From the NCBI RefSeq assembly GCF_000188695.1, contig NW_004754930.1:1134937-1164518 (forward strand): a stretch of 29,582 nucleotides of DNA. Reading direction: 5' to 3'. The notes beneath the pieces are model-generated. The model had not been told where the DNA came from. It saw only the letters and a program-made list of their open reading frames with translations, and searched no databases. Origin of the DNA: Salpingoeca rosetta. Lineage: Eukaryota; Opisthokonta; Choanoflagellata; Craspedida; Salpingoecidae. Positions 20,578-29,582 of this stretch are shown here, in pieces; the first letter of the stretch is position 1; each line of letters opens with the position of its first letter. Position numbers and translations under genes: made by a program.

Positions 20578-21529
20578 CTTCATAAACAACAACAACAACT
20601 TCAACAACAACTTAAACAACAACAATAACAACATGAATGAGTTCCGGGGTTGGTGCAGGTGGGCAGTGGGAATACTCACCACATGTGACAACGGCGTATG
20701 TTTCATCTTGATTGATGTCGATCCTGTGCACCGTGCTCTGAGTCTCATCACCCCACTGCTCAATGACAGAGCCCGTGGCTATGCGCAGAGAGACAGCGAG
20801 AGAAGTACAAGGCATACAACGCGCGAGCGTGAGCATAGTAGAGGCTGTGGCCGAACAAACCAGCCAGTGCATGCGTGTGGCAGCTGCTGGGTTTGCAACA
20901 AAGATAATCTGTGCCAATGTTATCATGCAACTGAAGGCAGCCGCGCTTACATACAGGTATAGAGACATGAACAGACACAGACACACACACACACAGAGTC
21001 TCGCACACACAAACACAGAGTCTCACACGCGCATACATACATTCCATCACACATTCTGTCGCACACACGCACACACATTCACACATTCACACACACATAC
21101 ACACACACCTACGCACACCGCATACAACCACGCACAGAGTTCGATGCAGCGGATCCAGTTGTCTGCGTCTGCAATAAGGATTCTGTTGATGGAAGGGGCA
21201 ATGGCAATGGCTGTCAGTGGAGTGCCATTGTTGTACACGAGCTTGTAGCAGTTGTCATCGAGTTTGAACCAGAAGATGTCGCCACGATGGTCGGCGGTGA
21301 GGAGCTGGCTGCCCTTGGCATCAAAGCATGCGTGAGTGATGCGGTGCCGGTGCGCGTGCAACGTGCTTGCCGTTGCTCGTTTTGTGTGATAAATGGTGGC
21401 CAAGAGCCCCGCATCCCCGCCCTGCACTGCCGCTGCTGAGGACGACGCTGACGGCGCAAACCCGGCTGCCGACGACGACAGCCACAGCGTTCCATGCTTC
21501 CGCCCACGCAGGTCAACTTCTGTGGCCAT
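12573..21529 (-). CDS. TBC1D31: TBC1D31 (WDR67) orthologue: WD40 propeller, TBC domain, coiled coil; 23 exons
   Basis: Exons (5' to 3' on minus) 21529-21136, 20778-20680, 19982-19900, 19625-19508, 19247-19178, 19020-18897, 18523-18396, 18157-17855, 17484-17457, 17309-17226, 17047-16830, 16645-16546, 16212-16129, 15895-15671, 15368-15249, 14984-14913, 14702-14539, 14319-14235, 14020-13955, 13757-13674, 13487-13080, 12908-12846, 12635-12573. Phases close to 1060 residues (human about 1066). Residues 1-345 are WD40 blades (RGDIFWFKLDDNCYKLVYN; VLFTPSGSFLVTAFKDDTI; CGVLGHDGVIRFLDV). A basic/Ser-Thr linker (KAKSKTKRKKPHKQR) follows, then a TBC domain at about 478-730 (GFGEYPTKYRKYIWKRVL, LRSRKLQRILQR, CLAHWAPIFGELPYL, TNWCQLWFEFFPNPP, YPVFNEYPEFVVDYQ), then a charged coiled coil (750-880). 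Canonical Rab-GAP Arg-finger and YxQ motifs are not seen, as in the human protein. Known role: centriolar satellites and ciliogenesis. The 5' extent of exon 21 (13487 versus 13367) is uncertain; both keep frame. Confidence 0.9.
15005..15097. repeat. (CA)n microsatellite in a TBC1D31 intron
   Basis: CA with GTAC and GCATG interruptions next to the acceptor side of exon 14984-14913. In transcript sense it is a UG repeat. Confidence 0.9.
15470..15577. repeat. CA-rich repeat with a (CG)n core in a TBC1D31 intron
   Basis: Imperfect CA interrupted by CGCGCGCGCG near 15524-15533. It is fully alternating purine/pyrimidine over much of its length. Confidence 0.85.
16014..16064. repeat. (CA)n microsatellite in a TBC1D31 intron
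   Basis: About 50 bp of CA with two CAGA interruptions, in the intron 15896-16128. Confidence 0.9.
16318..16533. repeat. Compound CACACC / CACCCA / (CA)n repeat in a TBC1D31 intron
   Basis: ACACACCTAAACACACCC units (about 16318-16380), then CACACC hexamers, then CACCCA, then a pure CA run from about 16453. It ends 12 bp before exon 16645-16546, next to that exon's donor. Confidence 0.95.
17627..17837. repeat. Compound tetranucleotide array (AAGC)2-3 (AAAC)~34 (AAGC)~15 in a TBC1D31 intron
   Basis: Pure AAAC at about 17640-17777 is bracketed by AAGC on both sides. On the transcript strand it lies about 20 bases after the donor at 17854 and reads GCUU then GUUU. It holds no stop codons in the frame of exon 18157-17855. 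Confidence 0.95.
18705..18856. repeat. CA/CACT/CACG simple repeat in a TBC1D31 intron
   Basis: CA with regular CACTCACG and ACGCAC units, about 150 bp, close to the donor of exon 19020-18897. Confidence 0.9.
19409..19476. repeat. (CA)n microsatellite in a TBC1D31 intron
   Basis: CA run in the intron 19248-19507. Confidence 0.9.
19671..19813. repeat. Adjacent TG (19671-19775) and CA (19791-19813) tracts in one TBC1D31 intron
   Basis: The intron 19626-19899 holds both a TG tract and, shortly after, a complementary CA tract. They could pair as a hairpin in the transcript. Confidence 0.85.
20160..20637. repeat. (CAA)n array with regular CTTAAA interruptions in a TBC1D31 intron
   Basis: About 480 bp in the intron 19983-20679. 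CAA/ACA triplets are broken about 17 times by CTTAAA, giving blocks of CAACAACTTAAA. Nearly every interruption keeps triplet spacing. In transcript sense it is GUU with UUUAAG. Confidence 0.95.
20974..21117. repeat. Degenerate CA / CACAGAGTCTCA repeat in TBC1D31 intron 1
   Basis: CA tracts with two copies of ACAGAGTCTC (near 20992 and 21016) and TTCACA units. It ends about 18 bp before exon 21529-21136. Confidence 0.8.
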
Positions 21530-21653
21530 CTCTTCTTCTTGGACGGATTTCAAAAATATGCCGGCAGCTGGACTTGTCAATTTTTTGACAAGTAGGAGTG
21601 TGATAAGAGCTTCAATCAGAATGTTGGGTTGGGTGCTTGTGGCGCCTGCGCAA

Positions 21654-21826
<173 letters not shown>

Positions 21827-22644
21827 CTTTGCTCGTGTGTTGTTTGGTTTCGTGGTTCAACGGGCAACTATGTACTTGGGTGGGGAAGAAGAAGCAAGGA
21901 CAGCCTCAAGCAAGTCTCACGGACATGCGCTTGCACATGCATGGTCAGACAGCCCACAATAGAGAAACGAGAATAAAGGAGAACGGAACTGGAGAACATA
22001 ACCAGTGACGCTTCACTCCAGCCAGGACGCAGAAGCATGCAGACACACCAGCAAAGCGAACCAGAAGAATGAAGAAATCAAAGGGTAAGTTATTAGATAG
22101 AACAAGTCAACGCTATGAAAAACAAGAAGCAAACGACGCTGGCGCTGCATCATTAAACTCGCGAACGTGTGCGTGTGTTGTGCGGAACACCACTGCCGGC
22201 AACGAAAATGAAAATCAACACCACAAACAGCACACACACACAATAAAAAGACGGCCAATATGATAAGCGCGTGGGATGGGTTGTACAGCAGTGGACGAGC
22301 GACATAGATATGAAAATACACGCACTCGCCAGCTGCAGTATGAACAGCAGCAACAATAACAAATAGGCGAAGAAGGGCACAGGCGAACCACAGACCCACA
22401 TCACATGGGCCTGTGCGCTGCTTGCAATAAGAGAGGCGAAACTGAGACAGAAGGCATTGATCATCACTTCAAAAATATATGCGACCAATGGACAATAATA
22501 TGAGGCGAGGAAAACACAACACTGCTAAGGCGAAACGGATCACGCGGCAATCAAGGGTGTGGCATGTAGCTTGCATGCCACACCGCACACGAACACACGC
22601 GCGATAGATAGCATAACAATAGGACATCATCATGGATGGGGATG

Positions 22645-22645
22645 G

Positions 22646-22740
<95 letters not shown>
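22645..22740. repeat. (GTT)n triplet array in the F-box gene 3' UTR
   Basis: About 32 pure GTT triplets on +, i.e. CAA/AAC in the sense of the F-box transcript. It begins 18 bases after that gene's stop codon. Confidence 0.95.
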
Positions 22741-22758
22741 GATGATGTTCAGAGGGCG

Positions 22759-25700
22759 CTAGTTGTGGGCGGTGTTGAGTTGGGCAGAGTAGCGCACAAC
22801 TCCCTTGTGCGCGCGCTTGACGACGCCTGCGTGGTGCATGACATCGCTCACAACGCCTTGCAGAGACACGTGCTCATTGCCGTCGCAGTAAGTGGCGTAT
22901 GCTGCTGATCCCTGCAGGCAAAACCGCTTCTGGCGGCTGCCAAGGCCCTGCCAGCTCGGATCGTTCTGCAGCCGCTGCTCCACCTCTTCGCGGCGCTGCT
23001 TGTACTGCTGGCGACGGGCGCGCGAGCGGGCCTGCTTGGCGGCCTCTTCCTCCAGTGCCTGCAGACACTCGTGGGTGCCCTTGCGAACGTACGCATCAGC
23101 CAGCGGCTTGCAGCTGGCGGGCGTGGTCTTGAGGCCCGCGTTGGCCAGAGCGCGGCGCACCATCCTCTGACGTGCACTGCGCTCCTCGTTGCGCTGTACC
23201 CACGCCTTGACGGCCGCGTCCACATCGGCCGGTGTGGCGCCAGTCTCCGGGTCATGCAGAAACGAGGAGATGACGCGTGCCTGCAAGGACACCGCCGAGC
23301 TGCTGGCGGATGAGGGGTCAAGGTTCAGCCAGCGCACGGGCAGCTGTAGGTGATGGCTGGAGAGGAGTGTGGTGACGTGCTTGAGACGATCAGCGAACTC
23401 GGCCTCTGTGCGGGCAATTCGCTTGGCCATGAGGCGAACAGATGGCACGCGATGCGCTGGTGGTGCTGCTGTTGAAGCTGCTGCTGTTGTTGGTGTGGCT
23501 GCCCATGGTTTGACGGAGAGGTTGAGGTTGAAGTAGCCCTTGAATTTGAACGAGGCGATGGTGCTGAGGTCGGCAAAGTCGTGCTGGGGCAAGTCAGCAA
23601 ACGCCGCAGCCAGAAACTGCTGGTGCATGTGCTTGGAGGCAATGCAACGCAAGCTCCCAAAGGCGTGTGCACCCGTTGGGTCTGCCTCTTGCAGCCGGGT
23701 CACGGCCTCCTTCCACTTGACAAGCGCTTGCACCATTGTGGCCAGCGACTCTTCCTGGCATCCACACCCGGCCGTCACGCACACCCCGCTCTCCGTTGTT
23801 GCAGCGTCGTCAGCTGTGGTGCCAGCAGGGGTGGTGGTGGTGGTGGTGGTGGTGCTGGTGGAAGCATCTGGCGCCTCGTTATCACCTTCAGCCTGGTGCT
23901 GCTGCTGCTGTTGCTGCTGCTCCTGCTGTTGTTGCAACGGCGCTGGGTTGACAAAGGGGCACGAGGTGAGGGTGTGGATGCGATGGGAGAGGAAGCGGCT
24001 GATGTACATCTTGGCAACGCCGGCGTGGTCCAGCTCAAGGTCCGTTGTCAGCTGCACCCCTTGTTCGCTGCATGCATGCAAGAGAGCCTGGATGCGCCTG
24101 CGCTCGTGCGTGCCCTCGTACGCGGCCCACGCGCGGGCATCGTCCGCGGTAAGTGCTTTGTCGCCGTCCAAAAACTCACAGAAGCGGTGCGCAATGTGCA
24201 GATGTGCTCGACCCCAGCGCTTGTGGAAGGCAATCTCCGCATCTGTGGGCAGCGCCGTGCAGCCGTAGCGAGCGCAGAACGACTGCAGCTGCTGCTTCCG
24301 CTGCACCACCACCGCCGGGAGTGCAAACGCCGTCCAGGAGAGCGGGAACAGCACCTGGCACACGGCCATCGTCGGGGTGGGCGGCGTGGGGTTGCTGGCG
24401 GTGGCGGTGAGGTTGGACGAGAGCATGATCTCGTTGGCCTGGCCCGGCACTTTGGAGGTGATGTCGCGGAGGAGTGCATACGTCCCTTCCAGGGTGTGTG
24501 TGCGGGCATGCTCGCGGGTGGCCACGCTGTGTAGCACGGCCGCGGCGTCCTGGTGGATGCGCTGCGGGCAGAACGCGTGTCCAGGCTGAACGTCGCGCGC
24601 CTCCAGGAAGGCAGCGAGGTCCGGGTACAGCGCGGTGGCCATGTGCACGAGACCAGAGCCTTGCAGCCACCACTCGGGGAGGTGGTCGCCGGGCCACATT
24701 GCACGGACGGCAGCAAGGCGGTGCATGGCTGTGACGGCACGCACCATCGTGTCTGCGAGAGCATTCAACTCGTTCTGCTCTTCCCGGTCAAGAACCGCCA
24801 TCACCTCCTGCTGTGGGTACTGCTGGTGCTGCTGGAACATGGCGTGCGCTGGCGCCAGTGCAAGTGGTTGCGGCATGCCCGCAAATGCAGCAGTCGCAGC
24901 ACTCGCGGTGGCGGTTGCTGGGGTGAAGCGACGTGGATCGGCGATGGGGGCTTCTTGTGATGGCGGTGGGACCTGGGACACAGAAGGCGAAGACGAGGCC
25001 GACGACGACGACGACGACGCAAGTGAACCTGGCGAAGTACCCGCAAGTGTAGCGGTGTCGCCACACGACTGCAGCTGCTGCTTTGAGGAAGAAGATGGGG
25101 AGGTGGACGCGGAGGTGAGCGGTGGCGCGGAGGAAGGGGAAGAGAAGCTTGATGGACCGGTTGTTGGGGAGGCGGGGTCGGTGGAAGGGGACGTGGGCGC
25201 GGCAATGGCATCTGGTGGTGTTGAAGAGACGGCCGGGGAGGCAGACATGCGCAGGTCCACCAGGGCTTCCTCGCTGTCCCGTCGCATGCTGCTGCCGCTG
25301 TCACTGCGGCTGCGGCGCTGGGTGGCCAGGACCCGCAGGTGGTGCGGAGACCGTGCCTGCGCATCTGTCCGGTGCAATGGGGTTGACAGGCCTGATGCTG
25401 TTGTCGATGTCGTCAACGTGGGCTCGGCTGCTGCTGACACCGCCAGGCTGCTGGCGCGCGTGTTGGCACTGGCATTGAGTGCCGTTGGTGCGGCGCTGGG
25501 TGGCACAGGCGCCATCGATGGCACGTGGAGCGGCAGCGCGAGCGTGGTGGCGGCTGTGTCCGCATCGCCAGGGCTCCAGGACGCCTGTGACGCGGGCATT
25601 GGCATCCTGTTTGCGCGCGTGTCGTACAGGAACGCCTTGCACGCGCTCACCGCGGTACGGAAGAGGACTGGCGTGGTGTCGCCAGCGAGGCTCGGGCCAG

Positions 25701-26443
25701 GCGGGGCTGAGGCGGCCCGGGCGTGCGCTGGCTGCGAGCTGGCGTGCTGTGCCGGTGCCTGTTGGGAGGTTGCGGTGCTGGTGTTGTCGATGTAGTCGTC
25801 GAGGGCAATGCCGCGGTGGGCAAGGGTGTGGCGAAGGAGGGAGAGGCGGCGCGAGAGCTCTGCGTTGCGGCGGTACTGCCTGCGCTCGTGGCGGGCACGC
25901 TTCTGGGCCAGCCCCTGCTGCAGGCGCTCCTCGCTGCCCCAGTGGGCAAGGGCAACCTGGCGCATCTGGTGGCGCAGGTAGAAGGTGCCTGTGCGGGTGG
26001 TGTTTGGGACGAGCAAGTGCGTGTGCGCCGCGATGGCTGCGGCATTGAGGGCAAACTCCTTGATGCTGGCCGTCTTGGTGAGGACCTGTGTGGAGAGGCA
26101 GTCGTGGCAGAGGCGCAGGTGCCAGGCGTCGATGCCGCGGTTGGTGCACGCCTGCAAGCAGAGGCTGCATTTGTTGATAGAAGTGAAGCAGAGCTTGCGC
26201 ACGGCCTTCATGCGGAATGTGTTGTCGAGGCCCAGGTCTGGCACGTGTGCGCCGCTGCTGCTGCCAGCGCGGGCGGTGATGCGCAGCGCACACTCGGTTG
26301 TGCGGTTGTGCACCTGCTTCCACACGCGCTCGCCGGTGAACACCCAGTACAGCCGCCTGCACGTCATGGCAGCGCGGCCTATGCTCTGTGGGTCATCCAC
26401 CAGGTACGATGCAACTTGTTCCAGCAACTGCAAGGTGAACCGT

Positions 26444-26503
<60 letters not shown>

Positions 26504-26681
26504 GTTGTGTGTGTGTGTGTGTTGTGGTGGTGTAGAGTAGTAGTGTTGGCTCAACCAGGCAATCCACGGACTTCTATAATAGTTTGGGCCCGGGTTCCAT
26601 ATTGCGAATCTCGAAAACATGGGTAGGGAATCGAGAGGAGTGACTGTCGCAGCTAGCCGTGTGCCTTAGGCCGCGACGTAC

Positions 26682-26741
<60 letters not shown>

Positions 26742-27028
26742 TCGTTGTGAGTCGTGTGCGTTGTGTTGGGGTGTGAGATAGATGTGTTGGTGTGTGTTGT
26801 GTTGTGTGTTGTGGTGAGTTGTGTTGTGGGATGGCCGCTGAGTGGGCAAAGGGCTCGGGTGACAGGAGAGAATCGCAAGGAAGCGGACATAAACCCAAGA
26901 GCGGGAAGCACTGCAAAACTACAAACGAAAAGCATGGCAATGGTTCTGAGGCAATGCCGCATGACTGGCAACAGCAACGTGGCTGACGTTACCTCATCTG
27001 GGAGATCGAGCAGGACGCCGTCTGCCAT
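22759..27028 (-). CDS. Large F-box protein with a CxxC...CxxC motif, 1234 residues
   Basis: Exon 1 is 27028-26993 (MADGVLLDLPDE, phase 0), exon 2 is 26427-22759 ending TAG. The junction gives LLDLPDELLEQVASYLVDD then TCRRLYWVFTGERVWKQ: a standard N-terminal F-box (residues about 5-50), which in the family binds Skp1 in SCF ubiquitin ligases. Next comes Cys99-x2-Cys102, Cys106 and Cys119-x2-Cys122, a likely zinc-binding treble-clef-like knuckle. A basic, Arg-rich helix (about 165-205) follows, then a long Ser/Thr/Ala/Pro-rich disordered stretch (about 215-540), a predicted helical part (about 545-790), a Gln-rich tract (841-857) beside a Thr run (868-878), and a basic helical C-terminus (EEEAAKQARSRARRQQYKQR). 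No LRR, WD40 or Kelch substrate-binding domain is visible. Target unknown. In contrast to its neighbours it has almost all of its coding sequence in one exon. Confidence 0.8.
26428..26992. repeat. F-box gene intron with two TG tracts
   Basis: The only intron of the F-box gene. TG runs at about 26447-26522 and 26683-26738 (CA in transcript sense) are separated by 160 bp of ordinary sequence. Confidence 0.85.
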
Positions 27029-27161
27029 TGTGCTGGGTGGTGGTTGCTTGCTGTGGGGTTTGTGTGTTGGACTAGAAGCGGACAGGAAGGTGTTCCTCTG
27101 GTACAGTCGGATGGGATGGCAAGGGAAATGACGCGCACACGCCGATGCGTGCAAGTTTCAA

Positions 27162-27352
27162 GTGTGTGTGAGTGTGAGCAAGTGTTGTGTGAGTGTGTTG
27201 AGAGAGAGTATGTGAGTGTGAGTGTGTGTTGAGAGAGAGTATGTGAGTGTGAGTGTGTGTTGAGCGTGAGCAGGTGTTGTGTGAGTGTGTTGAGAGAGAG
27301 TATGTGAGTGTGTGTGAGTGTGAGTGTGTGTTGAGTGTGAGCAGGTGTGTGT
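27162..27352. repeat. Minisatellite of TGTTGAGAGAGAGTATGTGAGTG units
   Basis: GAGAGAGTATGTGAGTGTGAG recurs three times (from about 27200, 27232 and 27293), with GTGAGCA(A/G)GTGTTGTGTGAG spacers at about 27174, 27266 and a partial copy near 27338. It lies 135-325 bp upstream of the F-box ATG. Confidence 0.85.
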
Positions 27353-29048
27353 TCGATGATGGTGATGACGGAAAGTGGTGGGATGAGAAAATGACGTGTG
27401 CAGATGCAGGTGTGGTTGCATGAGTTGGTGTCATGGATGGATGGAGAGATGCAAGAGAAGGGAGACAGGTGAGAGGAAAGGGCAAGCAGCATTGCCAACA
27501 ACCCAAACAGGCGGATGCAATATGCCGCCTCGGTGACGCACCCTTGGGTATGCATTCAGAGCGAGTGCAAAACCCCAAGCACAAGACGAAAAGGAAGAGA
27601 CTCACATGTTCGCGAAAGATGTGGTAGGCGGTGGTGGCTGGCTGGTTGGTTGGTTGGTTGGTTCGATGGTGACCGGCAAGCCGGTCGTGGTGGGTGGGAA
27701 CGGAGGGAGGGAAATGACGCAAACAAACGAAGAAGATCCACAAAGCACGTCAGTCGTGGAGGCCGGGCGGCTGCTGCTTCTCTTGGACGAAGGTCGAAGA
27801 AGAGGAAGATGAAGAAGGAAGAGAGAGAGAGGAGTGTGCGGATAAGATGGTTGTGCCGCAGATGATGTCAACGCGTTAGCGGAAGGAATGCAAGTTCTGC
27901 GCGAAAGCTGCAGGTGTGCGACGCGGCCGTCACCACTGCCACTTCCAAAACTTTTGGTGGTGGTGGTGGTGGTGGTGGTGGTCAAAGGGAGGTGTGGAAC
28001 GTTATCGTCGCTGCTGGGAGATGGTGCTGTCGTCGCTGTTTGACGATTGCAGCGACGCAACGCCGCCACGATGATGCGATGTGTTGGAATTGGTTGGTTG
28101 GTTGGTTGATTGGTGCAAGGTTTGCGGCGGGTATGCAAGAACCGCAGGACACGATGGCCAAGGCGCGAGGTGGGTGTTGGTGACATGTGGAATGTTGTTT
28201 CGTGTGAGTGTATGCGTGTGTATGTGGTGAGTGAAAGGTAGGTTTTGGACGTTGGGAGGGAATGTGTTTGTGAGCGGAGAGGAGGAGCGATGTCAAACAT
28301 GCAGATGCAAGAAAGAAAGCTGGCTGCCGGCAGCAGAGGGAAAACCGGATGCGCAATCGCACACACACACACACACACACATGGCGTACACACCTGTAGT
28401 GGACAACTGGTTGCAAGCAATGCGAGGGAACGAAGAGAGGCAGCAAAACTATGCACTCTGAATGGATGACATGATGTGTTCGCATGTGTATGTGGTTGGT
28501 TGTGTTGGTTGTGTTGCCGCGCAGTGTGCGTGTGTGTGGGTGAGTCAACCAACGAACATCGAAACGAAGCGATGTGTGCATGCAAAGGAGAAAGGCTTGG
28601 TTGGTGGCGTTTTGGCGTGTGTAGAATGACAGTGGGGTGGCGATGCTGCGAAAACGGTGTGTGAAACGAATGCATATGAGCATAATGTCCCGCACATACC
28701 AGTAGTTCGGTGACGAATGGCGGCGTATGATATGCATTGATGGGCAAGGTTTCACACCACAACGAATGGTGGCGAAGGTGGCGTTGTGGCGTGGCGAAGT
28801 GGTTGGAGAATGGCAAGGTGCGATCGATCGATGAGTGCAATGATGGAGCGAGCGGTGTTCTCTTGTGTGTTCTTGTTCCTGTCCTGTTGCTTTCGTTGTA
28901 TTGTTGTGTTGTTGCTTGTTGTGTGTTGTCTTGTTGTGTTGTTGTTCCTGCGTTCTTGTTGCTGTCGTCGTGTGTCGGTGCTGCTGTCAAGCCAAAGAAG
29001 CAAAAGAAGAAATCAACGACACACACACACGCACGCGTACACACGTAT

Positions 29049-29333
29049 TCAGTTGTGTTGACTTTGAGGCGTGTTCGCTGAGTGGCTTTTTTTTTTGTCT
29101 TGCGTACTGTCTGCCTGTGGTGAGAAGTGAAAGAGGAGCGTAATCGCCGCGTCATCCCGCTTGCACAAGCAAGTGTGGACTTCACGAAACGTCATGCTAA
29201 CTCGCTTGCAAGGAGAAAGTGACAGCTTGTTGTCTTCTTTGACACTTGTGCGTGCCAAGTCCTTTGATGGCGACTTATCGATGGTCTTCTTGAGAGCTTT
29301 TGTGACTTTCTTCCTGATCTTTCCAAATTTCAT
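29049..29333 (-). CDS. Possible small basic protein, 94 residues
   Basis: ATG at 29333, 28 bases after the archease stop on the same strand. The product begins MKFGKIRKKVTKALKKT, is Lys-rich, then contains VSMTFREVHTCLCK and a short hydrophobic AITLLF. It is not simple-sequence, unlike most chance ORFs here. No homologue recognised. It could be a real small gene, a downstream exon with a donor near 29091, or chance coding capacity in the archease 3' UTR, which is most likely. Confidence 0.25.
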   Translation of the reverse strand: MKFGKIRKKVTKALKKTIDKSPSKDLARTSVKEDNKLSLSPCKRVSMTFREVHTCLCKRDDAAITLLFHFSPQADSTQDKKKSHSANTPQSQHN

Positions 29334-29361
29334 GATGCAACTTTGAACAAACACAACAATG

Positions 29362-29488
29362 TCAGATGTCGAGAATCACATACACGTCATGCGTGGGCTG
29401 GTCGTCGTGAATTTGCATGTTCGAGTATGTGATGGCCTTGATTTCCGTCCCTTGCGGATGCTTGGCCAAATCAAACGGCTCTCCATAT
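29362..29488 (-). CDS. Archease, terminal exon only (rest beyond the right edge)
   Basis: Acceptor AG at 29489-29490, then phase 2 entry: TAT GGA GAG, 41 residues and TGA at 29364-29362. The peptide contains EPFDLAKHPQGTEIKAITYS, then MQIHDD and a terminal VYVILDI. This is the diagnostic C-terminus of archease (ZBTB8OS in animals, MTH1598 family), where the KxxTY segment and acidic C-terminal residues belong to the metal site. Archease activates the RNA ligase RtcB, acting in tRNA splicing and, in animals, the XBP1 unfolded-protein response. The intron upstream is TG-rich up to the window end. Confidence 0.88.
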
Positions 29489-29490
29489 CT

Positions 29491-29492
29491 GA

Positions 29493-29582
<90 letters not shown>
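29491..29582. repeat. (TG)n microsatellite in the archease intron, running off the window
   Basis: Pure TG from about 29495 to the last base; CA in transcript sense, directly against the acceptor of the last archease exon, so it takes the place of the polypyrimidine tract. Confidence 0.95.

Larger units (their letters stand above)
27029..29361. other. Gene-poor region upstream of the F-box gene
   Basis: 2.3 kb between the F-box ATG and the archease stop. The + strand is strongly G/T-rich with several GGTT and GGT clusters (27640-27665, 27956-27982, 28087-28113, 28491-28512) and a CA run at 28360-28381. A long stop-free minus frame exists but is Thr/His/Pro/Ser-rich with simple-sequence segments and is not believed. 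It should contain the F-box 5' UTR/promoter and the archease 3' UTR. Confidence 0.6.

Noticed and set aside
24635..25795. Plus-strand ORF of 386 residues inside the F-box gene
   Set aside because: It is antisense to a GC-rich coding exon with a clear F-box frame; the peptide is low-complexity and has no family resemblance.
27602..29185. Minus-strand ORF of 527 residues in the gene-poor region
   Set aside because: Composition is Thr/His/Ser/Pro/Gln-rich and follows strand skew and simple repeats (TTTTTTTTT, THTHT, NQPTNQP). It has no recognisable domain and several repeat segments. It is stop-free because C/A-rich sequence rarely encodes stops.

Overview
This is eukaryotic nuclear DNA. Every gene that can be assembled has GT-AG introns. 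The genes encode proteins of opisthokont/animal type: a BLOC-2 subunit HPS3-like protein, the fork-protection protein TIPIN/Swi3, a secreted LACTBL1-type serine beta-lactamase-like protein, the centrosomal/ciliary protein TBC1D31 (WDR67), a large F-box protein, and the last exon of archease. High intron density, GC-rich coding exons, introns full of TG/CA microsatellites, and the mix of animal-like trafficking and cilium genes suggest a unicellular relative of animals. A choanoflagellate such as Salpingoeca is my best guess. That is inference from gene content and style, not a database result.

Layout. 7-6298 (+): the 3' part of an HPS3-like gene, 20 exons that join into one 745-residue frame; its 5' part lies left of the window. 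6589-9001 (-): TIPIN/Swi3, five exons, convergent with HPS3. 9336-11928 (+): beta-lactamase-like protein with a signal peptide, two exons, divergent from TIPIN across a TG-repeat-filled 334-bp spacer. 12573-21529 (-): TBC1D31, 23 exons, 1060 residues, almost the length of the human protein (about 1066). 22759-27028 (-): F-box protein, a 12-codon first exon plus one 3.67-kb exon. 27029-29361: about 2.3 kb with no convincing gene, G/T-rich on +. 29362-29488 (-): terminal exon of archease; the rest lies beyond the right edge.

The neighbours do not form an operon or a known functional cluster; they look like a normal compact protist gene neighbourhood. The most distinctive property is repeats. 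TG/CA tracts sit in nearly every long intron. An AAC/CAA triplet family is expanded independently at four sites: twice in coding sequence (poly-Asn and poly-Thr in the beta-lactamase-like protein), once in a TBC1D31 intron with a regular CTTAAA interruption, and once just 3' of the F-box stop codon. An AAAC/AAGC tetranucleotide array fills another TBC1D31 intron.

Exon boundaries were set by hand from GT/AG sites, reading-phase continuity and recalled family resemblance. All phases close, but no alignment or RNA evidence was available. I found no rRNA, tRNA, CRISPR array or complete transposable element.
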